From positions 2,043,501 through 2,107,500 of the forward strand of contig NZ_CP021425.1 in the NCBI RefSeq assembly GCF_002162375.1: a DNA stretch of 64,000 nucleotides, read 5' to 3'. The position numbers and the translations under genes were made by a program. Position 1 is the first letter of the stretch; the number at the start of each line of letters is the position of its first letter. The DNA comes from Oleiphilus messinensis. Its GTDB lineage: Bacteria; Pseudomonadota; Gammaproteobacteria; Pseudomonadales; Oleiphilaceae. The notes under the pieces are model-generated. The model searched no databases, was not told where the DNA came from, and was given only the letters and a program-made list of their open reading frames with translations. This document shows positions 49,027-58,774 of this stretch, in pieces.

Positions 49027-50628
49027 TCAGCCTTTTGTTTTGTTGCTGTGGCGTAGCCTGTATCGCGTTAGTAAGGCCAAGGGCGCGATAAAGAGTATGA
49101 GGATTAATGGCGTTGAGCCAAATGTCATGAATGGTGTTGAGCCTTCAGCGGGATAAATGGTGCCTTCAAGAGTAGTAGCCACAAATTGCTTTGAACGCCC
49201 GACTTGACGGCCATTCGGGGCGACGATTGCGGATACGCCGCTATTGGTTCCGCGCAATAGATAGCGGCCGGTTTCCAATGCCCGCATCTGGGCAATTTCA
49301 AGGTGTTGGAGCGGGCCGATGGAGGCACCGAACCAGGCATCATTGCTAATCGTAATGAGAAAGTCGGCATCCCGGGCCTGTGTCGCGACAAAATCAGGGT
49401 AGACAATTTCGTAACAGATAAAACTGGCAAATTGGTATGGTCCAGCGCTTAAGTGAGGCTGATCTTTGGGGCCAAGAGAAAAGCTGGACATCGGTAGATT
49501 GAAAAACTGTATGGCTCCGCGCAATAGGTCTTCAAGCGGAACATACTCGCCAAACGGAACCAGCTTCTGTTTATGATAGAGCCCGTGTCCATCTCCAAGA
49601 CTCAGAATGCTGTTGTAAAAACGATAAATATTCGCTTCGTAATCTGCTTGACGGGTTGGAATACCGGTAACCAATGTGGTACTGGCGACCTTTCCCATTT
49701 CATTTAGTGCACCCAGTATGCCTGTCGCCTGGTGCTGGAATATCGGTATTGCTGTTTCGGGCCACAGGATGATTGATTTGCCCCAGAATGGTCGGCTCAG
49801 CGTGCGATAAGTCTCAAGCGTTTCTTCCTGGTAGTGTTCTTCCCATTTTATCAGTTGGTCGATGTTGCCTTGTATAATGGCCACACTGATAGGCTTTTGA
49901 GTGTCGATTTGGGTCCATTCGGTTTGCTTCAGGGTGTAGCCCGTTGCAAATAGTACGCATGCTACTGCGACCAGTCCTGCTTTCTGGATTCTGCTGATGC
50001 TGGATATCAGGCTGGCTATCGCAGCGCCAGTGAATACAACGATTAGTGTTATGCCGTATACGCCCAGGACGGGGGCCCATCCACTGAGTGGCGAATCAAG
50101 GTGCCCGTGGCCCAGATAGAGCCAGGGAAATCCGGTCAGAATCCAGCTTCTAATCCAGTCTGTGATAACCCAGGCGCTACAAAATGCGAGTAGTGTGGAT
50201 GGGGTGTTGTTTTTTGGTTCTTTTTTGAGGGGCGCTGAACGTGCCGGAGGCGCACAGAGTTTGCCGAATAGGATAAACTGAAAGCCGTGGAAAAGAGCGA
50301 GTAACGCGACGAATGCGCCAGTCAAAAAAATGGCAAGGGGGGCGGAGGTATAGCCGTAGTCATGGATACTCACGTATACCCAGGAGGCTCCGCTGGAAAA
50401 AATCCCAAATCCAAGACACCACCCCATTGCAAACAGTCGTTTAGTTGATCGGGGGGAGGGGGTCTGGATTATACAAAAGTAGGTCAAGGCTGCTGAAAGA
50501 ATTCCCAATGGCCAATAGCCAAAAGGTGCATAGGTCAGCGTTTGCATCCCGCCTGCAAGAAACAGCGCGACTAGTATTGCTATCTGTTTGTGTTTATTCA
50601 CGGCGGGTGTTGTATCTTGATTTTCCAT
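49027..50628 (-). CDS. lnt: Apolipoprotein N-acyltransferase Lnt
   Basis: Lnt adds the third acyl chain to the N-terminal cysteine of lipoproteins such as LptE. From the ATG at 50628 (AAGGAA upstream) it is 533 residues. About six to eight membrane helices occupy the first 200 residues, a nitrilase-fold domain follows, and one last helix ends it (near LILILFIAPLALL). The catalytic triad is visible as E in WPETAIPIF, K in KQKLVPFGEYVP and C in FICYEIVYPD. It ends the miaB-phoH-ybeY-corC-lnt run. Confidence 0.96.
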   Translation of the reverse strand: MENQDTTPAVNKHKQIAILVALFLAGGMQTLTYAPFGYWPLGILSAALTYFCIIQTPSPRSTKRLFAMGWCLGFGIFSSGASWVYVSIHDYGYTSAPLAIFLTGAFVALLALFHGFQFILFGKLCAPPARSAPLKKEPKNNTPSTLLAFCSAWVITDWIRSWILTGFPWLYLGHGHLDSPLSGWAPVLGVYGITLIVVFTGAAIASLISSISRIQKAGLVAVACVLFATGYTLKQTEWTQIDTQKPISVAIIQGNIDQLIKWEEHYQEETLETYRTLSRPFWGKSIILWPETAIPIFQHQATGILGALNEMGKVASTTLVTGIPTRQADYEANIYRFYNSILSLGDGHGLYHKQKLVPFGEYVPLEDLLRGAIQFFNLPMSSFSLGPKDQPHLSAGPYQFASFICYEIVYPDFVATQARDADFLITISNDAWFGASIGPLQHLEIAQMRALETGRYLLRGTNSGVSAIVAPNGRQVGRSKQFVATTLEGTIYPAEGSTPFMTFGSTPLILILFIAPLALLTRYRLRHSNKTKG

Positions 50629-50663
50629 GCTGAATTCCTTGCCGCACATGAGTTCAGGTCACA

Positions 50664-50703
50664 CCCAAACTGCGCGTCCACAAGATTTTTTGCGCAGTTT
50701 GGG
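50664..50703. other. 12-bp inverted repeat between corC and lnt
   Basis: CCCAAACTGCGC (50664-50675) pairs perfectly with GCGCAGTTTGGG (50692-50703) across a 16-base loop. It lies in the corC-lnt gap and has no following T-run on the minus strand, so its role is unclear. Confidence 0.75.
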
Positions 50704-50769
50704 TTGACCGGTTCCCAGCTGGCGAACGGGTTATGTTATTCGCCGCATTATGAGCTGGAGCAGTGTGGA

Positions 50770-51609
50770 TTAGAGTTTGTTGACCTGTAGCAGGCGGATG
50801 GTGCGGTTGTCCGCATTTAATATGGTGAATTTTAACCCGCCAAATTTTATATTTTCATTACGTTTGGGCACCCGGCCAAAGTTTTTCATCACCAGCCCTC
50901 CAATCGTATCGAATTCTTCTTCATCCAGTTCTGTGCCGAAGAATTCGTTAAATTCATCCATCGGTGTTACTGATTTGACGATAAACTCTGACTCAGAGCG
51001 TGGTTTGATCAGTGTATCTTCTTCGTAGTCGTGTTCGTCTTCGATTTCGCCGACAATTTGCTCCAGAACGTCTTCAATGGTAACGAGCCCTGCAACGCCA
51101 CCATATTCATCAATTACGATGGCCATGTGGTTGCGTGTGGTTTTGAATTCTTTCAAAAGCTTGTTGAGTCGCTTGCTTTCCGGCACAAAGGTTGCGGGCC
51201 GCAGGTAGTCGGTCAGTGCTTCTTTTTTAAGTTTGCCCTGCCACATGAGATTGAGTAGATCTTTGGCCAGCAGTATGCCAATGACGTCATCGGGATCGTC
51301 ACCGAGTACAGGAAAGCGTGAGTGGGCCGAATCGATAACTTCGCCCATAAACTCTGTGGGTTCCTGAGATGAGCGGATAGTGGTCATTTGGGATCGAGGG
51401 ATCATGATTTCACGAACCTGCATGTCCGTGACCTGCATTGCGCCTTCTATGATGCTCATGGAGTCGGGGTCAAGTACGCCTCGGGTTTCTGCTGTCCGAA
51501 GCAGTTCGACAAGTTCAGATGCGTTCTTGGGGTCTCCGGCAAATGCCTGTGAAATTTTTTCCAGCCAGGTCTTGCCGGATTGCTGATTTTCCGGGGTGTC
51601 TTCGCTCAT
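50770..51609 (-). CDS. corC: CorC/HlyC-family transporter-associated CBS protein
   Basis: The 279-residue product has two CBS domains (about 70-185, with [11 protein letters not shown] and [20 protein letters not shown]) and a C-terminal CorC_HlyC domain (about 200-275, ending [16 protein letters not shown]). It has no membrane part. Such proteins (CorC, YbeX) are linked to magnesium and cobalt handling and to ribosome homeostasis in the ybeZYX-lnt operon. It follows ybeY by 13 bases. Confidence 0.93.
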   Translation of the reverse strand: MSEDTPENQQSGKTWLEKISQAFAGDPKNASELVELLRTAETRGVLDPDSMSIIEGAMQVTDMQVREIMIPRSQMTTIRSSQEPTEFMGEVIDSAHSRFPVLGDDPDDVIGILLAKDLLNLMWQGKLKKEALTDYLRPATFVPESKRLNKLLKEFKTTRNHMAIVIDEYGGVAGLVTIEDVLEQIVGEIEDEHDYEEDTLIKPRSESEFIVKSVTPMDEFNEFFGTELDEEEFDTIGGLVMKNFGRVPKRNENIKFGGLKFTILNADNRTIRLLQVNKL

Positions 51610-51622
51610 TCTCCGTTACCGT

Positions 51623-52093
51623 CTAATTTTCCTCATAAGGGGCAGGATAACCCAGCTCTGTTAAAATTTGAGTTTCGAGGTCTTCCATGATTTCCGCTTC
51701 ATTGTCCTCGATGTGATCGTACCCTTGCAAGTGCAAAATACCGTGCACCACCATGTGTGCCCAATGACTTTCTTCAGTTTTTTCCTGCTCTTGAGCCTCT
51801 TTTTGTACCACCGGTGCGCAGATTACAAGATCGCCCAAGAGGTTTACCGTAATGCCGGGTGGCGCATCGAATGGAAACGACAGCACATTGGTCGGGCCGG
51901 TTTTATTGCGATAGGTTTGGTTTAGCGTTGCACTTTCTTCAGTATCAACCAAGCGAATGCTGACTTCCATTTCGCACGCTGAATTCTCTGGTGAGGCACT
52001 TGCTTCAAATGCTGTCTGAGCCCAATGTTGAACTTGATTTTCGTCAGGTGTGGCGGATTGGGTCGCAAGTTGCAAATCTACTATCAGCTTCAT
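51623..52093 (-). CDS. ybeY: Endoribonuclease YbeY
   Basis: YbeY is a single-strand endoribonuclease active in 16S rRNA maturation and ribosome quality control. The start at 52093 ([10 protein letters not shown]) lies one base after the phoH stop and gives 156 residues, the family length; upstream ATGs fall inside phoH. The zinc-binding motif is [15 protein letters not shown]. The spacing suggests translational coupling to phoH. Confidence 0.95.
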   Translation of the reverse strand: MKLIVDLQLATQSATPDENQVQHWAQTAFEASASPENSACEMEVSIRLVDTEESATLNQTYRNKTGPTNVLSFPFDAPPGITVNLLGDLVICAPVVQKEAQEQEKTEESHWAHMVVHGILHLQGYDHIEDNEAEIMEDLETQILTELGYPAPYEEN

Positions 52094-52094
52094 T

Positions 52095-53111
52095 TTACTT
52101 GGGTGCTCGTTTTTCATGGCGGTCATAAGCTTCAACGATTCGCTGAACCAATGGGTGTCTGACGACATCTTGAGCGGTGAATTGCGTAAAGCTGATTCCT
52201 GGCACCTGATCGAGCACCGTCATGACATGGGCCAAGCCTGATGTCTGGCCTTTGGGGAGATCAACTTGAGTGATGTCGCCCGTGATGACTGCTGTGGAGC
52301 CGAAGCCGATGCGAGTCAGAAACATTTTCATTTGTTCCCGGGTTGTATTTTGACTCTCATCCAGAATTACAAATGATCGATTCAACGTTCTGCCGCGCAT
52401 GAAGGCGAGCGGTGCAATTTCGATTACATTTTTTTCAATGAGTCTTAGTACTTGATCAACACCGAGCATTTCATAAAGTGCATCATACAGAGGGCGTAGA
52501 TACGGGTCGACTTTCTGGGCCAGATCACCCGGCAAAAAGCCGAGCTTTTCGCCTGCTTCAACTGCCGGACGTACCAATAAGATACGTTGAACTTCTTCAT
52601 TACTTAAAGCCTCGACTGCGCAGGCCACGGCCAAGTAGGTCTTGCCGGTACCGGCTGGGCCGATACCAAAATTAATATCATGATTCTTGATGGATCTGAC
52701 GTAGTCCGTCTGGTTCCCGCCCCTGGGTTTGATCTGTAATTTCGGCGTTTTAATCATGAGGTCATCGTAGGCTCGACCGGCTTTGCCAGCAATTGAGTCT
52801 GCTCCGGTTTCACGAATAAACAGGTGGACCAGATCGGGGTTGATTTCCCGCTCCGCTTCAGTTTCCCGGTAAAGGTGTTTTAGTACATCTGCGGCAGCCT
52901 GTGTGGCTTTGACTTCACCGCGGATTCTGAACTCATTACCCAGGTAGCTGATGCGCACGCCGAGTCGCTGCTCAAGTTGTTTCAGGTTGTCATCGCAACT
53001 ACCGGACAAGCGCGAAAGTCTTCTCGGGTCTTCCGGTACAAGGGTCAAGTTGCGTTGACGATCATTCGAATTGACCGGCTGGTCTTTCGCGTTAGGGTGT
53101 TGGTCGTTCAA
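52095..53111 (-). CDS. phoH: PhoH-like ATPase YbeZ
   Basis: The 338-residue product has an N-terminal KH-like part ([15 protein letters not shown]) and a PhoH ATPase domain with Walker [12 protein letters not shown] and Walker [11 protein letters not shown]. YbeZ is thought to act with YbeY on RNA. I prefer a TTG start at 53111, which has GGAG five bases upstream; the frame is open to a TTG at 53198, but that part overlaps a short repeat next to the miaB stop and lacks a ribosome site. Confidence 0.92.
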   Translation of the reverse strand: MNDQHPNAKDQPVNSNDRQRNLTLVPEDPRRLSRLSGSCDDNLKQLEQRLGVRISYLGNEFRIRGEVKATQAAADVLKHLYRETEAEREINPDLVHLFIRETGADSIAGKAGRAYDDLMIKTPKLQIKPRGGNQTDYVRSIKNHDINFGIGPAGTGKTYLAVACAVEALSNEEVQRILLVRPAVEAGEKLGFLPGDLAQKVDPYLRPLYDALYEMLGVDQVLRLIEKNVIEIAPLAFMRGRTLNRSFVILDESQNTTREQMKMFLTRIGFGSTAVITGDITQVDLPKGQTSGLAHVMTVLDQVPGISFTQFTAQDVVRHPLVQRIVEAYDRHEKRAPK

Positions 53112-53176
53112 AATTTCTCCGAAAAGTAGTTTCTGCAAGTCCTGGCTTGAACTTGGTATGCAACAAGTTAGGTTTA

Positions 53177-53213
53177 CCGCAAACCTTGTGTGCCGCAAAC
53201 CTAGTATGCCGCA
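53177..53213. repeat. 16-bp tandem repeat spanning the end of miaB
   Basis: Two 16-base units (CCGCAAACCTTGTGTG at 53177-53192 and CCGCAAACCTAGTATG at 53193-53208) are followed by a 5-base partial unit. The second copy contains the miaB stop codon. The left end can also pair as AGGTTT-ACCGC-AAACCT (53170-53186). Confidence 0.75.
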
Positions 53214-54541
53214 GTATCGATTCGCTGTCCGCGCAGGGAGTTTGGCAGCGCCTCCATGATTTCGACGTCGACAAACTTACCGATGATGCTGGTGTCCAGT
53301 TCCCTGAAATTTACGACACGGTTGTTTTCTGTGCGTCCTTGAAGTTCGCCGGGGTCTTTTTTCGAGTGACCGGTCACCAGTACCCGTTGCACGCTACCAA
53401 CCATTTTACGGGCGATATCTTGCGCGTTTTGGTTGATCCGCTGTTGCAGGATAGCCAGGCGCTGCTTTTTATCAGATTCGGGGGTATCGTCGGGCAGGTC
53501 GGATGCCGGCGTGCCTGGGCGGGCGCTATAGACGAAGCTGAATGAGATATCGAAGCCAATATCATTGATAAGTTTCATTGTGGCTTCAAAGTCTTTCTCA
53601 GTCTCACCGGGAAAGCCGATAATGAAATCGGAGGAGATGCTGATATCCGGGCGAATCGATCTTAGCCGACGAATCTTGGATTTGTATTCCAGTGCTGTGT
53701 GTCCCCGTTTCATGGCTGCGAGGATCCGGTCTGAACCACTTTGAACGGGCAGGTGCAGGTGGCTGACTAATTCCGGGACGGTACTGTACACATCAATCAA
53801 TGCGTCGGTAAATTCAACCGGGTGACTGGTGGTGAAGCGAATGCGGTCGATGCCGTCAATTGCGGCGATGACCGTGATTAGTTCTGCAAGGTCGGCGATA
53901 TCGCCATCGTGAGTTTCGCCTCGATAGGCGTTTACGTTCTGGCCGAGCAGGTTAACTTCCCGGACACCTTGAGAGGCGAGGTGTGCGACTTCTGCGATCA
54001 CATCGTCAAAAGGTCGGCTTACTTCTTCGCCGCGAGTATAAGGGACTACACAGAAAGTACAGTATTTGCTGCAGCCTTCCATAATGGATACAAATGCGGA
54101 GGGGCCTTCTACACCGGGGACGGGGAGGCGATCAAATTTTTCGATTTCCGGAAAGCTGATATCAATTACACTGCTGCCACCCTGTGCTGAGGCATCGATC
54201 ATTTCCGGTAGGCGATGGAGCGTTTGTGGTCCGAAAATCACATCGACAAATGGTGCACGATCACGGATTGCTTCACCTTCCTGGCTGGCGACGCAGCCGC
54301 CAACACCAATGGTTAAGCCTGGCTTCTGTTCCTTGAGCTTCTTCCAGCGACCCAGTTGGTGGAATACCTTCTCCTGGGCTTTTTCACGGATTGAGCAGGT
54401 ATTCAACAGCACAATATCGGCGTGCTCTTCATTCTCAGTTAACTCGATTTCATGGCTTTCCTTCAGAAGATCTGCCATGCGCGAAGAATCATATTCGTTC
54501 ATCTGGCAACCATGAGTTTTAATAAAAAGCTTTTTGGCCAT
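53201..54541 (-). CDS. miaB: tRNA-2-methylthio-N6-dimethylallyladenosine synthase MiaB
   Basis: MiaB is a radical-SAM methylthiotransferase that converts the MiaA product i6A37 to ms2i6A37. From the ATG at 54541 ([19 protein letters not shown]) it is 446 residues. The N-terminal cluster cysteines are in HGCQMN, NTCSIRE and GGCVASQ; the radical-SAM cysteines are in [15 protein letters not shown]; and a TRAM domain ends the protein. It is first in the miaB-phoH-ybeY-corC-lnt order. RimO, its paralogue, lies at 60648. Confidence 0.97.
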   Translation of the reverse strand: MAKKLFIKTHGCQMNEYDSSRMADLLKESHEIELTENEEHADIVLLNTCSIREKAQEKVFHQLGRWKKLKEQKPGLTIGVGGCVASQEGEAIRDRAPFVDVIFGPQTLHRLPEMIDASAQGGSSVIDISFPEIEKFDRLPVPGVEGPSAFVSIMEGCSKYCTFCVVPYTRGEEVSRPFDDVIAEVAHLASQGVREVNLLGQNVNAYRGETHDGDIADLAELITVIAAIDGIDRIRFTTSHPVEFTDALIDVYSTVPELVSHLHLPVQSGSDRILAAMKRGHTALEYKSKIRRLRSIRPDISISSDFIIGFPGETEKDFEATMKLINDIGFDISFSFVYSARPGTPASDLPDDTPESDKKQRLAILQQRINQNAQDIARKMVGSVQRVLVTGHSKKDPGELQGRTENNRVVNFRELDTSIIGKFVDVEIMEALPNSLRGQRIDTAAY

Positions 54542-54765
54542 GCTGTGTTCCGTAGATACCTGTTTACTTCTATAAATTGGATCGATTCCAGTGCGAATCG
54601 AACAGGGTATTATAATGACCAAAGTGTTACGTTGATAGTGAAATTATGCTGGATGATCGTGAAAATGTGCGGATTTTTTAATCGTTGCCGTCGATTTTTG
54701 TCTGTGTGACAGTCGTTGTTGTAAGCGTGTGCGCTATGAAATGCCATACATGAATGACAGGGGTG

Positions 54766-54774
54766 TGCTATGAT
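54766..54774 (+). promoter_or_regulatory. Extended -10 element before the DUF1820 gene
   Basis: TGC-TATGAT at 54766-54774 lies about 48 bases before the ATG at 54822. There is no clear -35, as expected for an extended -10 promoter. Confidence 0.4.
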
Positions 54775-54821
54775 AAGCCTCTTTTTTCAGTCTTGGAATT
54801 ACTAGTGTTGGATTTACTATT

Positions 54822-55166
54822 ATGACGGCAGATACCCAAAAAGTTGTGGGTCGTAAAATTTATAAAGTCATTTACTACAATCAAGATGATGTATACGAGA
54901 TTTTTGCATCTCATGTTTATCCCAGTGATATGTATGGGTTTATTGAAGTTGAGCAGTTGTTGTTTGGTGAGCGCTCTCAGCTGTTGGTGGATCCTAGCGA
55001 AGAAAAATTGAAAAGCGAGTTTGAAGGTGTGAATCGAACCTACATTCCCATGGGGGCGGTTATCCGTATTGATGAGGTTGAGCAATCCGGCGTACCCAAG
55101 ATCAAGTCTGCCGGTGGTACATCTTCGGTGGCCTCTTTTCCCAAAAAGCCTGGTCGAAGTGATTAG
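54822..55166 (+). CDS. DUF1820 family protein
   Basis: The 114-residue product (KIYKVIYYNQDDVYEIFA, then YGFIEVEQLLFGERSQLLVDP) matches DUF1820, a family of small gammaproteobacterial proteins with no known function, typically next to miaB in Pseudomonas relatives. No membrane segment is seen. The C-terminus is Ser/Lys-rich and probably disordered. It diverges from miaB and is 50 bases before trmH. Confidence 0.85.
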   Translation: MTADTQKVVGRKIYKVIYYNQDDVYEIFASHVYPSDMYGFIEVEQLLFGERSQLLVDPSEEKLKSEFEGVNRTYIPMGAVIRIDEVEQSGVPKIKSAGGTSSVASFPKKPGRSD

Positions 55167-55216
55167 GTATTCAGAGTGGGACCCGAAGTTGAAAATTATT
55201 GTTGGAGAATGTGGCT

Positions 55217-55915
55217 TTGACGCCTGAACGTTACAAGCGGTTGCGTGAAACCCTGGACCGGCGACAGAGTGATCTCACCATCCTCACCGATCAGATGCAC
55301 AAACCCCGCAACATCGCAGCATTGATCCGAACCGCGGATGCAGTAGGTATTGCTGATGTTCACATGGTTTGGTCAGCGGGTGCTCGCCGCCCGTACAAAG
55401 GTACTGCTCTCGGCAGTCAGCGTTGGGTAAAGGCGCATACACACGATTCGATGGCGGATGGCATAAACGGGCTCAGGCAGCAGGGTTATCAGATTTACGC
55501 AGCTCATTTATCAGAGCAGGCGGTGAACTTTCGGTCCGTGGATTATACCCGTCCCTGTGCGGTGGTATTGGGAAATGAGAAACAAGGTGTTGGTGCAGTC
55601 GCGGAATCGTTAGCGGATGAGCACATTATTATTCCTATGATGGGGATGGTGGAATCCTATAATGTTTCTGTGGCGGCCGCGATTATTCTGGCGGAAGCAC
55701 AACGACAGCGTGAGGCTGTCGGACAGTATAATCGGGTGAGCTTGACGGATGATGTGTACTGGCAATTGTTTTTTGAGTGGGCTCACCCGCAAGTTGCGCA
55801 ATTCTGTCGTGAAAAGGGGGTTGCGTATCCTGGAATTTGTCGGGACAGTGGCGAAATTATAGAGCCTGCGGCTTGGTATCGTGATGTCAGAGCGGAAAGT
55901 GGTGCTCTGAAGTAG
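55217..55915 (+). CDS. trmH: tRNA (guanosine-18-2'-O)-methyltransferase TrmH
   Basis: TrmH methylates the ribose of G18 in the tRNA D-loop. The SPOUT knot motifs are VVLGNEKQGVG and MGMVESYNVSVAAAI, and the N-terminal HKPRNIAALIRTADAVG is typical. The start is uncertain: TTG at 55217 (MTPERYKRL, nine bases from GGAG) best matches the family; GTG at 55211 is too close to it and TTG at 55199 has no site. The product is 232 residues from 55217. Confidence 0.93.
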   Translation: MTPERYKRLRETLDRRQSDLTILTDQMHKPRNIAALIRTADAVGIADVHMVWSAGARRPYKGTALGSQRWVKAHTHDSMADGINGLRQQGYQIYAAHLSEQAVNFRSVDYTRPCAVVLGNEKQGVGAVAESLADEHIIIPMMGMVESYNVSVAAAIILAEAQRQREAVGQYNRVSLTDDVYWQLFFEWAHPQVAQFCREKGVAYPGICRDSGEIIEPAAWYRDVRAESGALK

Positions 55916-55944
55916 CCGGTGCCCTGAAGCAATGCGTTGTTGTG

Positions 55945-55977
55945 AAATAAACCAAGGTTTCATGCCTTGGTTTATTT
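55945..55977. terminator. Bidirectional terminator between trmH and the YejK-like gene
   Basis: AAATAAACCAAGG (55945-55957) pairs perfectly with CCTTGGTTTATTT (55965-55977) around a 7-base loop, with T and A runs on both sides. It overlaps the stop of the minus-strand gene. Confidence 0.92.
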
Positions 55978-56979
55978 TTCTTCGAAAAACTGGGCAAGTT
56001 GCTGTTTAAGTGATTTGGGGATTTCCTTGATTGTCAGGGTGTTACTGTCACTGTCGAAGACAATCGAGTTTTGAATCAGGTCAGATGAAAACGACAGGTT
56101 GATACCATTGCCCTTGCCTGAAAACCGAACGAGCCGCTTGGCTTTTCGGTGGTCGGGTCTGAGTTCTTTCTTTATTTCTGGCAGATTTTCTTCTGCAAAT
56201 TTTTCAAATCGTTCGGGGTTTGACTCATCAATTTCCTGTGAAAGTTGCTCAACTCGCACGGGTTCGCCTTGCTTGTGTTGTTCAACGCAAAAATTATAGG
56301 CCTTTTGGCGAATGGCGCTGGCTTCTTTCTGATCTGAGGCTTGGGTGAAGCGTTCAATGGCGTCCAGGAACGTGGCGGTGTCCTGCTCTATATCCAGAGC
56401 ATTTCGGAAGCCGGTAGCCTGAATCAGGCTATCACCCAGTTTGCTCAGGTTGCGAGAGATGAAAGATACAATGTAATTGTTCTTCTCAGGTTCGTTGCGC
56501 CATTCATCCAGCTCGATTTTGATGGCCAGGTCAAGACGGTTAAGGCTCAGGTATTCGGTTTGGTCCAGGCTCAGGTTCGGTGTGATGGTGGGACCGTAGT
56601 CGGTGTCCAAAAAGAACAGGTAAAAGCGCTGCCCTTGTTCAACCGTTTCGTGAATGGCCAGTAGAAAACCATAGACTTCAGTTGGTATTTCCTTCAGGAT
56701 GCTCAGGAAATGTTGAGTCAGTTGATTGTACAGACTCGCAAAGCTTATCTTTTCATTCGTGTATTCATCCAGCCATCTGGAGAACGGATATTCACTGTAA
56801 TCTGTTTCAAAAGCGCCAAACTTTTTCCCCGCTTTTGCATTGAATAGCCTTTTGTACTGGCTGAAGAGGAGGTCGAGTTCGGCATCTACGGGCAAATTGT
56901 CTTCCCGAATTTGGGTCTCGATTTCGCCATCTTCGCTGGTGCGAGTGAGTTTGGTGATCAGGGCGTTCGTAATGGCCAT
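55972..56979 (-). CDS. yejK: Nucleoid-associated protein, YejK/NdpA family
   Basis: The 335-residue product matches the 37-kDa nucleoid-associated protein family, which binds double-stranded DNA in the nucleoid with unknown purpose. The N-terminus is AITNALITKLTRT, and the family pattern continues with FSRWLDEYTNEKISFASL, YGFLLAIHETVEQ and LRPDHRKAKRLVRFSGKG. Length equals E. coli YejK (335). It stands between cysN and trmH, with terminators on the trmH side. Confidence 0.92.
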   Translation of the reverse strand: MAITNALITKLTRTSEDGEIETQIREDNLPVDAELDLLFSQYKRLFNAKAGKKFGAFETDYSEYPFSRWLDEYTNEKISFASLYNQLTQHFLSILKEIPTEVYGFLLAIHETVEQGQRFYLFFLDTDYGPTITPNLSLDQTEYLSLNRLDLAIKIELDEWRNEPEKNNYIVSFISRNLSKLGDSLIQATGFRNALDIEQDTATFLDAIERFTQASDQKEASAIRQKAYNFCVEQHKQGEPVRVEQLSQEIDESNPERFEKFAEENLPEIKKELRPDHRKAKRLVRFSGKGNGINLSFSSDLIQNSIVFDSDSNTLTIKEIPKSLKQQLAQFFEEK

Positions 56980-57001
56980 TTGGGTGTCTCGGGGTGTGAT
57001 G

Positions 57002-57050
57002 CTCTTGTGATACCTGATATGTGAAGTTCAGAAGTCAGGTATCACAAGAG
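57002..57050. other. Perfect 16-bp inverted repeat between cysN and the YejK-like gene
   Basis: CTCTTGTGATACCTGA (57002-57017) pairs perfectly with TCAGGTATCACAAGAG (57035-57050) across a 17-base loop. It directly follows the cysN stop. A T-run is absent, so a Rho-type or processing role, or a protein-binding palindrome, are options. Confidence 0.85.
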
Positions 57051-57057
57051 GCTTGTG

Positions 57058-58677
57058 TTATACGAGTCCTAATTGTCCGTGAATCTCGGACTCTGAATCA
57101 GCCGTTACGGTCGTATCTGAAGGAACCGTTTCAAGGTTCTCAGTCACCACGATCAAGCCTTTTTCTTTCAGGAGTTGGGCGAAACTGATCTGGTTTTCAG
57201 GGGATTCGGCAGTGTCGAGGCGGATCACGGTTTTGCCGCTGTCAAACAGCTTTCGCTCGACGGCAATTGCTAATTGGTTTGCTGCGGAGCCTGTGCAATT
57301 GATGATCGCGGCGATTTGATCGAAGCGTGCAGAGCGTTCGGTATCGCTTACCGGTTCCAGTTCGGTATCAAATTGTGTGTTGCCCTTGATCATACCAGCT
57401 CCGACCGTGATGTTGGTGAGGCGATCAATTACGACGAATGCACCCGTTGCCCGATTGTCATCATATTTATCGAATGCCACCGGCTGGTTGAGGTTGACCT
57501 GGCACAGGCCAATCTCATTCAGGTGCAGGTTGTCGCTATCGTGTTTGGCAAGCGTGTTGATGTCAATCTGGTGGTGTATCTGCTTGATCGATCCAGATAC
57601 CGCGTTGCTGGCAAGCTTGATGTTGTACAGTTTGCCCGGCTTCATTTCATCTTCGTTCATCCACACAATGTGTGCATCGAAGCTATTGCTGACGTTTGGC
57701 AGGTCATCAGGCTTTATAATCATATCACCACGACTGATGTCGATCTCGTCTTCCAGGGTGAGCGTAACGGCTTGATCGACAAAAGCTTCGTCAAGGCTGC
57801 CATCAAAGGTAACGATATCTTTGACTTTGCTGCTCTTTCCGGACGGGAGTGCAGTGATGGTGTCACCTTTTTTGATAACGCCTGATGCCACGGTGCCACA
57901 GAAGCCGCGGAAGTCGAGGTTGGGGCGGTTGACGTACTGTACGGGAAAGCGGAAGTGGTCGAAATTGCGATCTGCTGCGATTTCAACATTCTCCAGAATC
58001 TCCATAAGAGATTCGCCGCTAAACCAGGGTGTTTTTTCGCTTTTGTTAACGACGTTGTCACCATCCAGTGCGGAGATGGGAACGTAGCGAATGTCGTGTA
58101 AATTGAGTTGAGCGGAGAATGCTTCATATTCCGCTTTAATTTCATTAAAGCGCGACTCGCTGAATTCAACCAGATCCATTTTGTTGATCGCAACGACGAT
58201 GTGTTGAATGCCCAGTAACGATGCGATAAACGAATGGCGTCTGGTTTGCGTGAGCACACCGTGGCGTGCATCAATCAGAATGATTGCCAGGTTTGCCGTA
58301 GATGCGCCGGTGGCCATGTTACGTGTGTACTGTTCGTGCCCCGGTGTGTCCGCGATGATGAACTTGCGCTTGGCAGTTGAAAAGTAACGGTAGGCTACGT
58401 CTATAGTGATCCCTTGTTCACGCTCTGCCTGGAGGCCGTCCACCAGAAGAGCCAAATCGACTTTTTCACCCGTGGTGCCCGATTTGACGCTGTCCTTTTT
58501 CAATGCCTCCATGTGATCTTCGTAAATCATTTTGGAGTCGTGTAACAGGCGTCCGATCAGGGTGCTCTTGCCGTCATCTACGCTGCCGCATGTCAGCAGT
58601 CGTAATAATTCTTTGCGCTCGTGCTGAGCGAGGTATTCATTGATGTTGGTGCTAATCAGTTCCGATTGATGTGACAT
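57058..58677 (-). CDS. cysN: Sulfate adenylyltransferase subunit 1 CysN, with an unusual C-terminus
   Basis: CysN is the GTPase that powers ATP sulfurylase CysD in making adenosine 5'-phosphosulfate. The 539-residue product has [15 protein letters not shown] (G1), [13 protein letters not shown] (G3) and NKMDLVEF (G4), then the two beta-barrel domains ending near [14 protein letters not shown]. The last 100 residues are not in E. coli CysN (475). They read like the start of an APS kinase (CysC) whose P-loop is lost: [20 protein letters not shown] instead of a GxSGxGKST loop. The start at 58677 is 97 bases after cysD. Confidence 0.95.
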   Translation of the reverse strand: MSHQSELISTNINEYLAQHERKELLRLLTCGSVDDGKSTLIGRLLHDSKMIYEDHMEALKKDSVKSGTTGEKVDLALLVDGLQAEREQGITIDVAYRYFSTAKRKFIIADTPGHEQYTRNMATGASTANLAIILIDARHGVLTQTRRHSFIASLLGIQHIVVAINKMDLVEFSESRFNEIKAEYEAFSAQLNLHDIRYVPISALDGDNVVNKSEKTPWFSGESLMEILENVEIAADRNFDHFRFPVQYVNRPNLDFRGFCGTVASGVIKKGDTITALPSGKSSKVKDIVTFDGSLDEAFVDQAVTLTLEDEIDISRGDMIIKPDDLPNVSNSFDAHIVWMNEDEMKPGKLYNIKLASNAVSGSIKQIHHQIDINTLAKHDSDNLHLNEIGLCQVNLNQPVAFDKYDDNRATGAFVVIDRLTNITVGAGMIKGNTQFDTELEPVSDTERSARFDQIAAIINCTGSAANQLAIAVERKLFDSGKTVIRLDTAESPENQISFAQLLKEKGLIVVTENLETVPSDTTVTADSESEIHGQLGLV

Positions 58678-58774
58678 GATCTTTTCTCAATATATCCGGC
58701 ACTTGGGTTGCGCGCACGTCTATCGACTGGGTGCGCTAACCTAACGAAATAATGTGGTTCTGAGGTGCTAAGGT

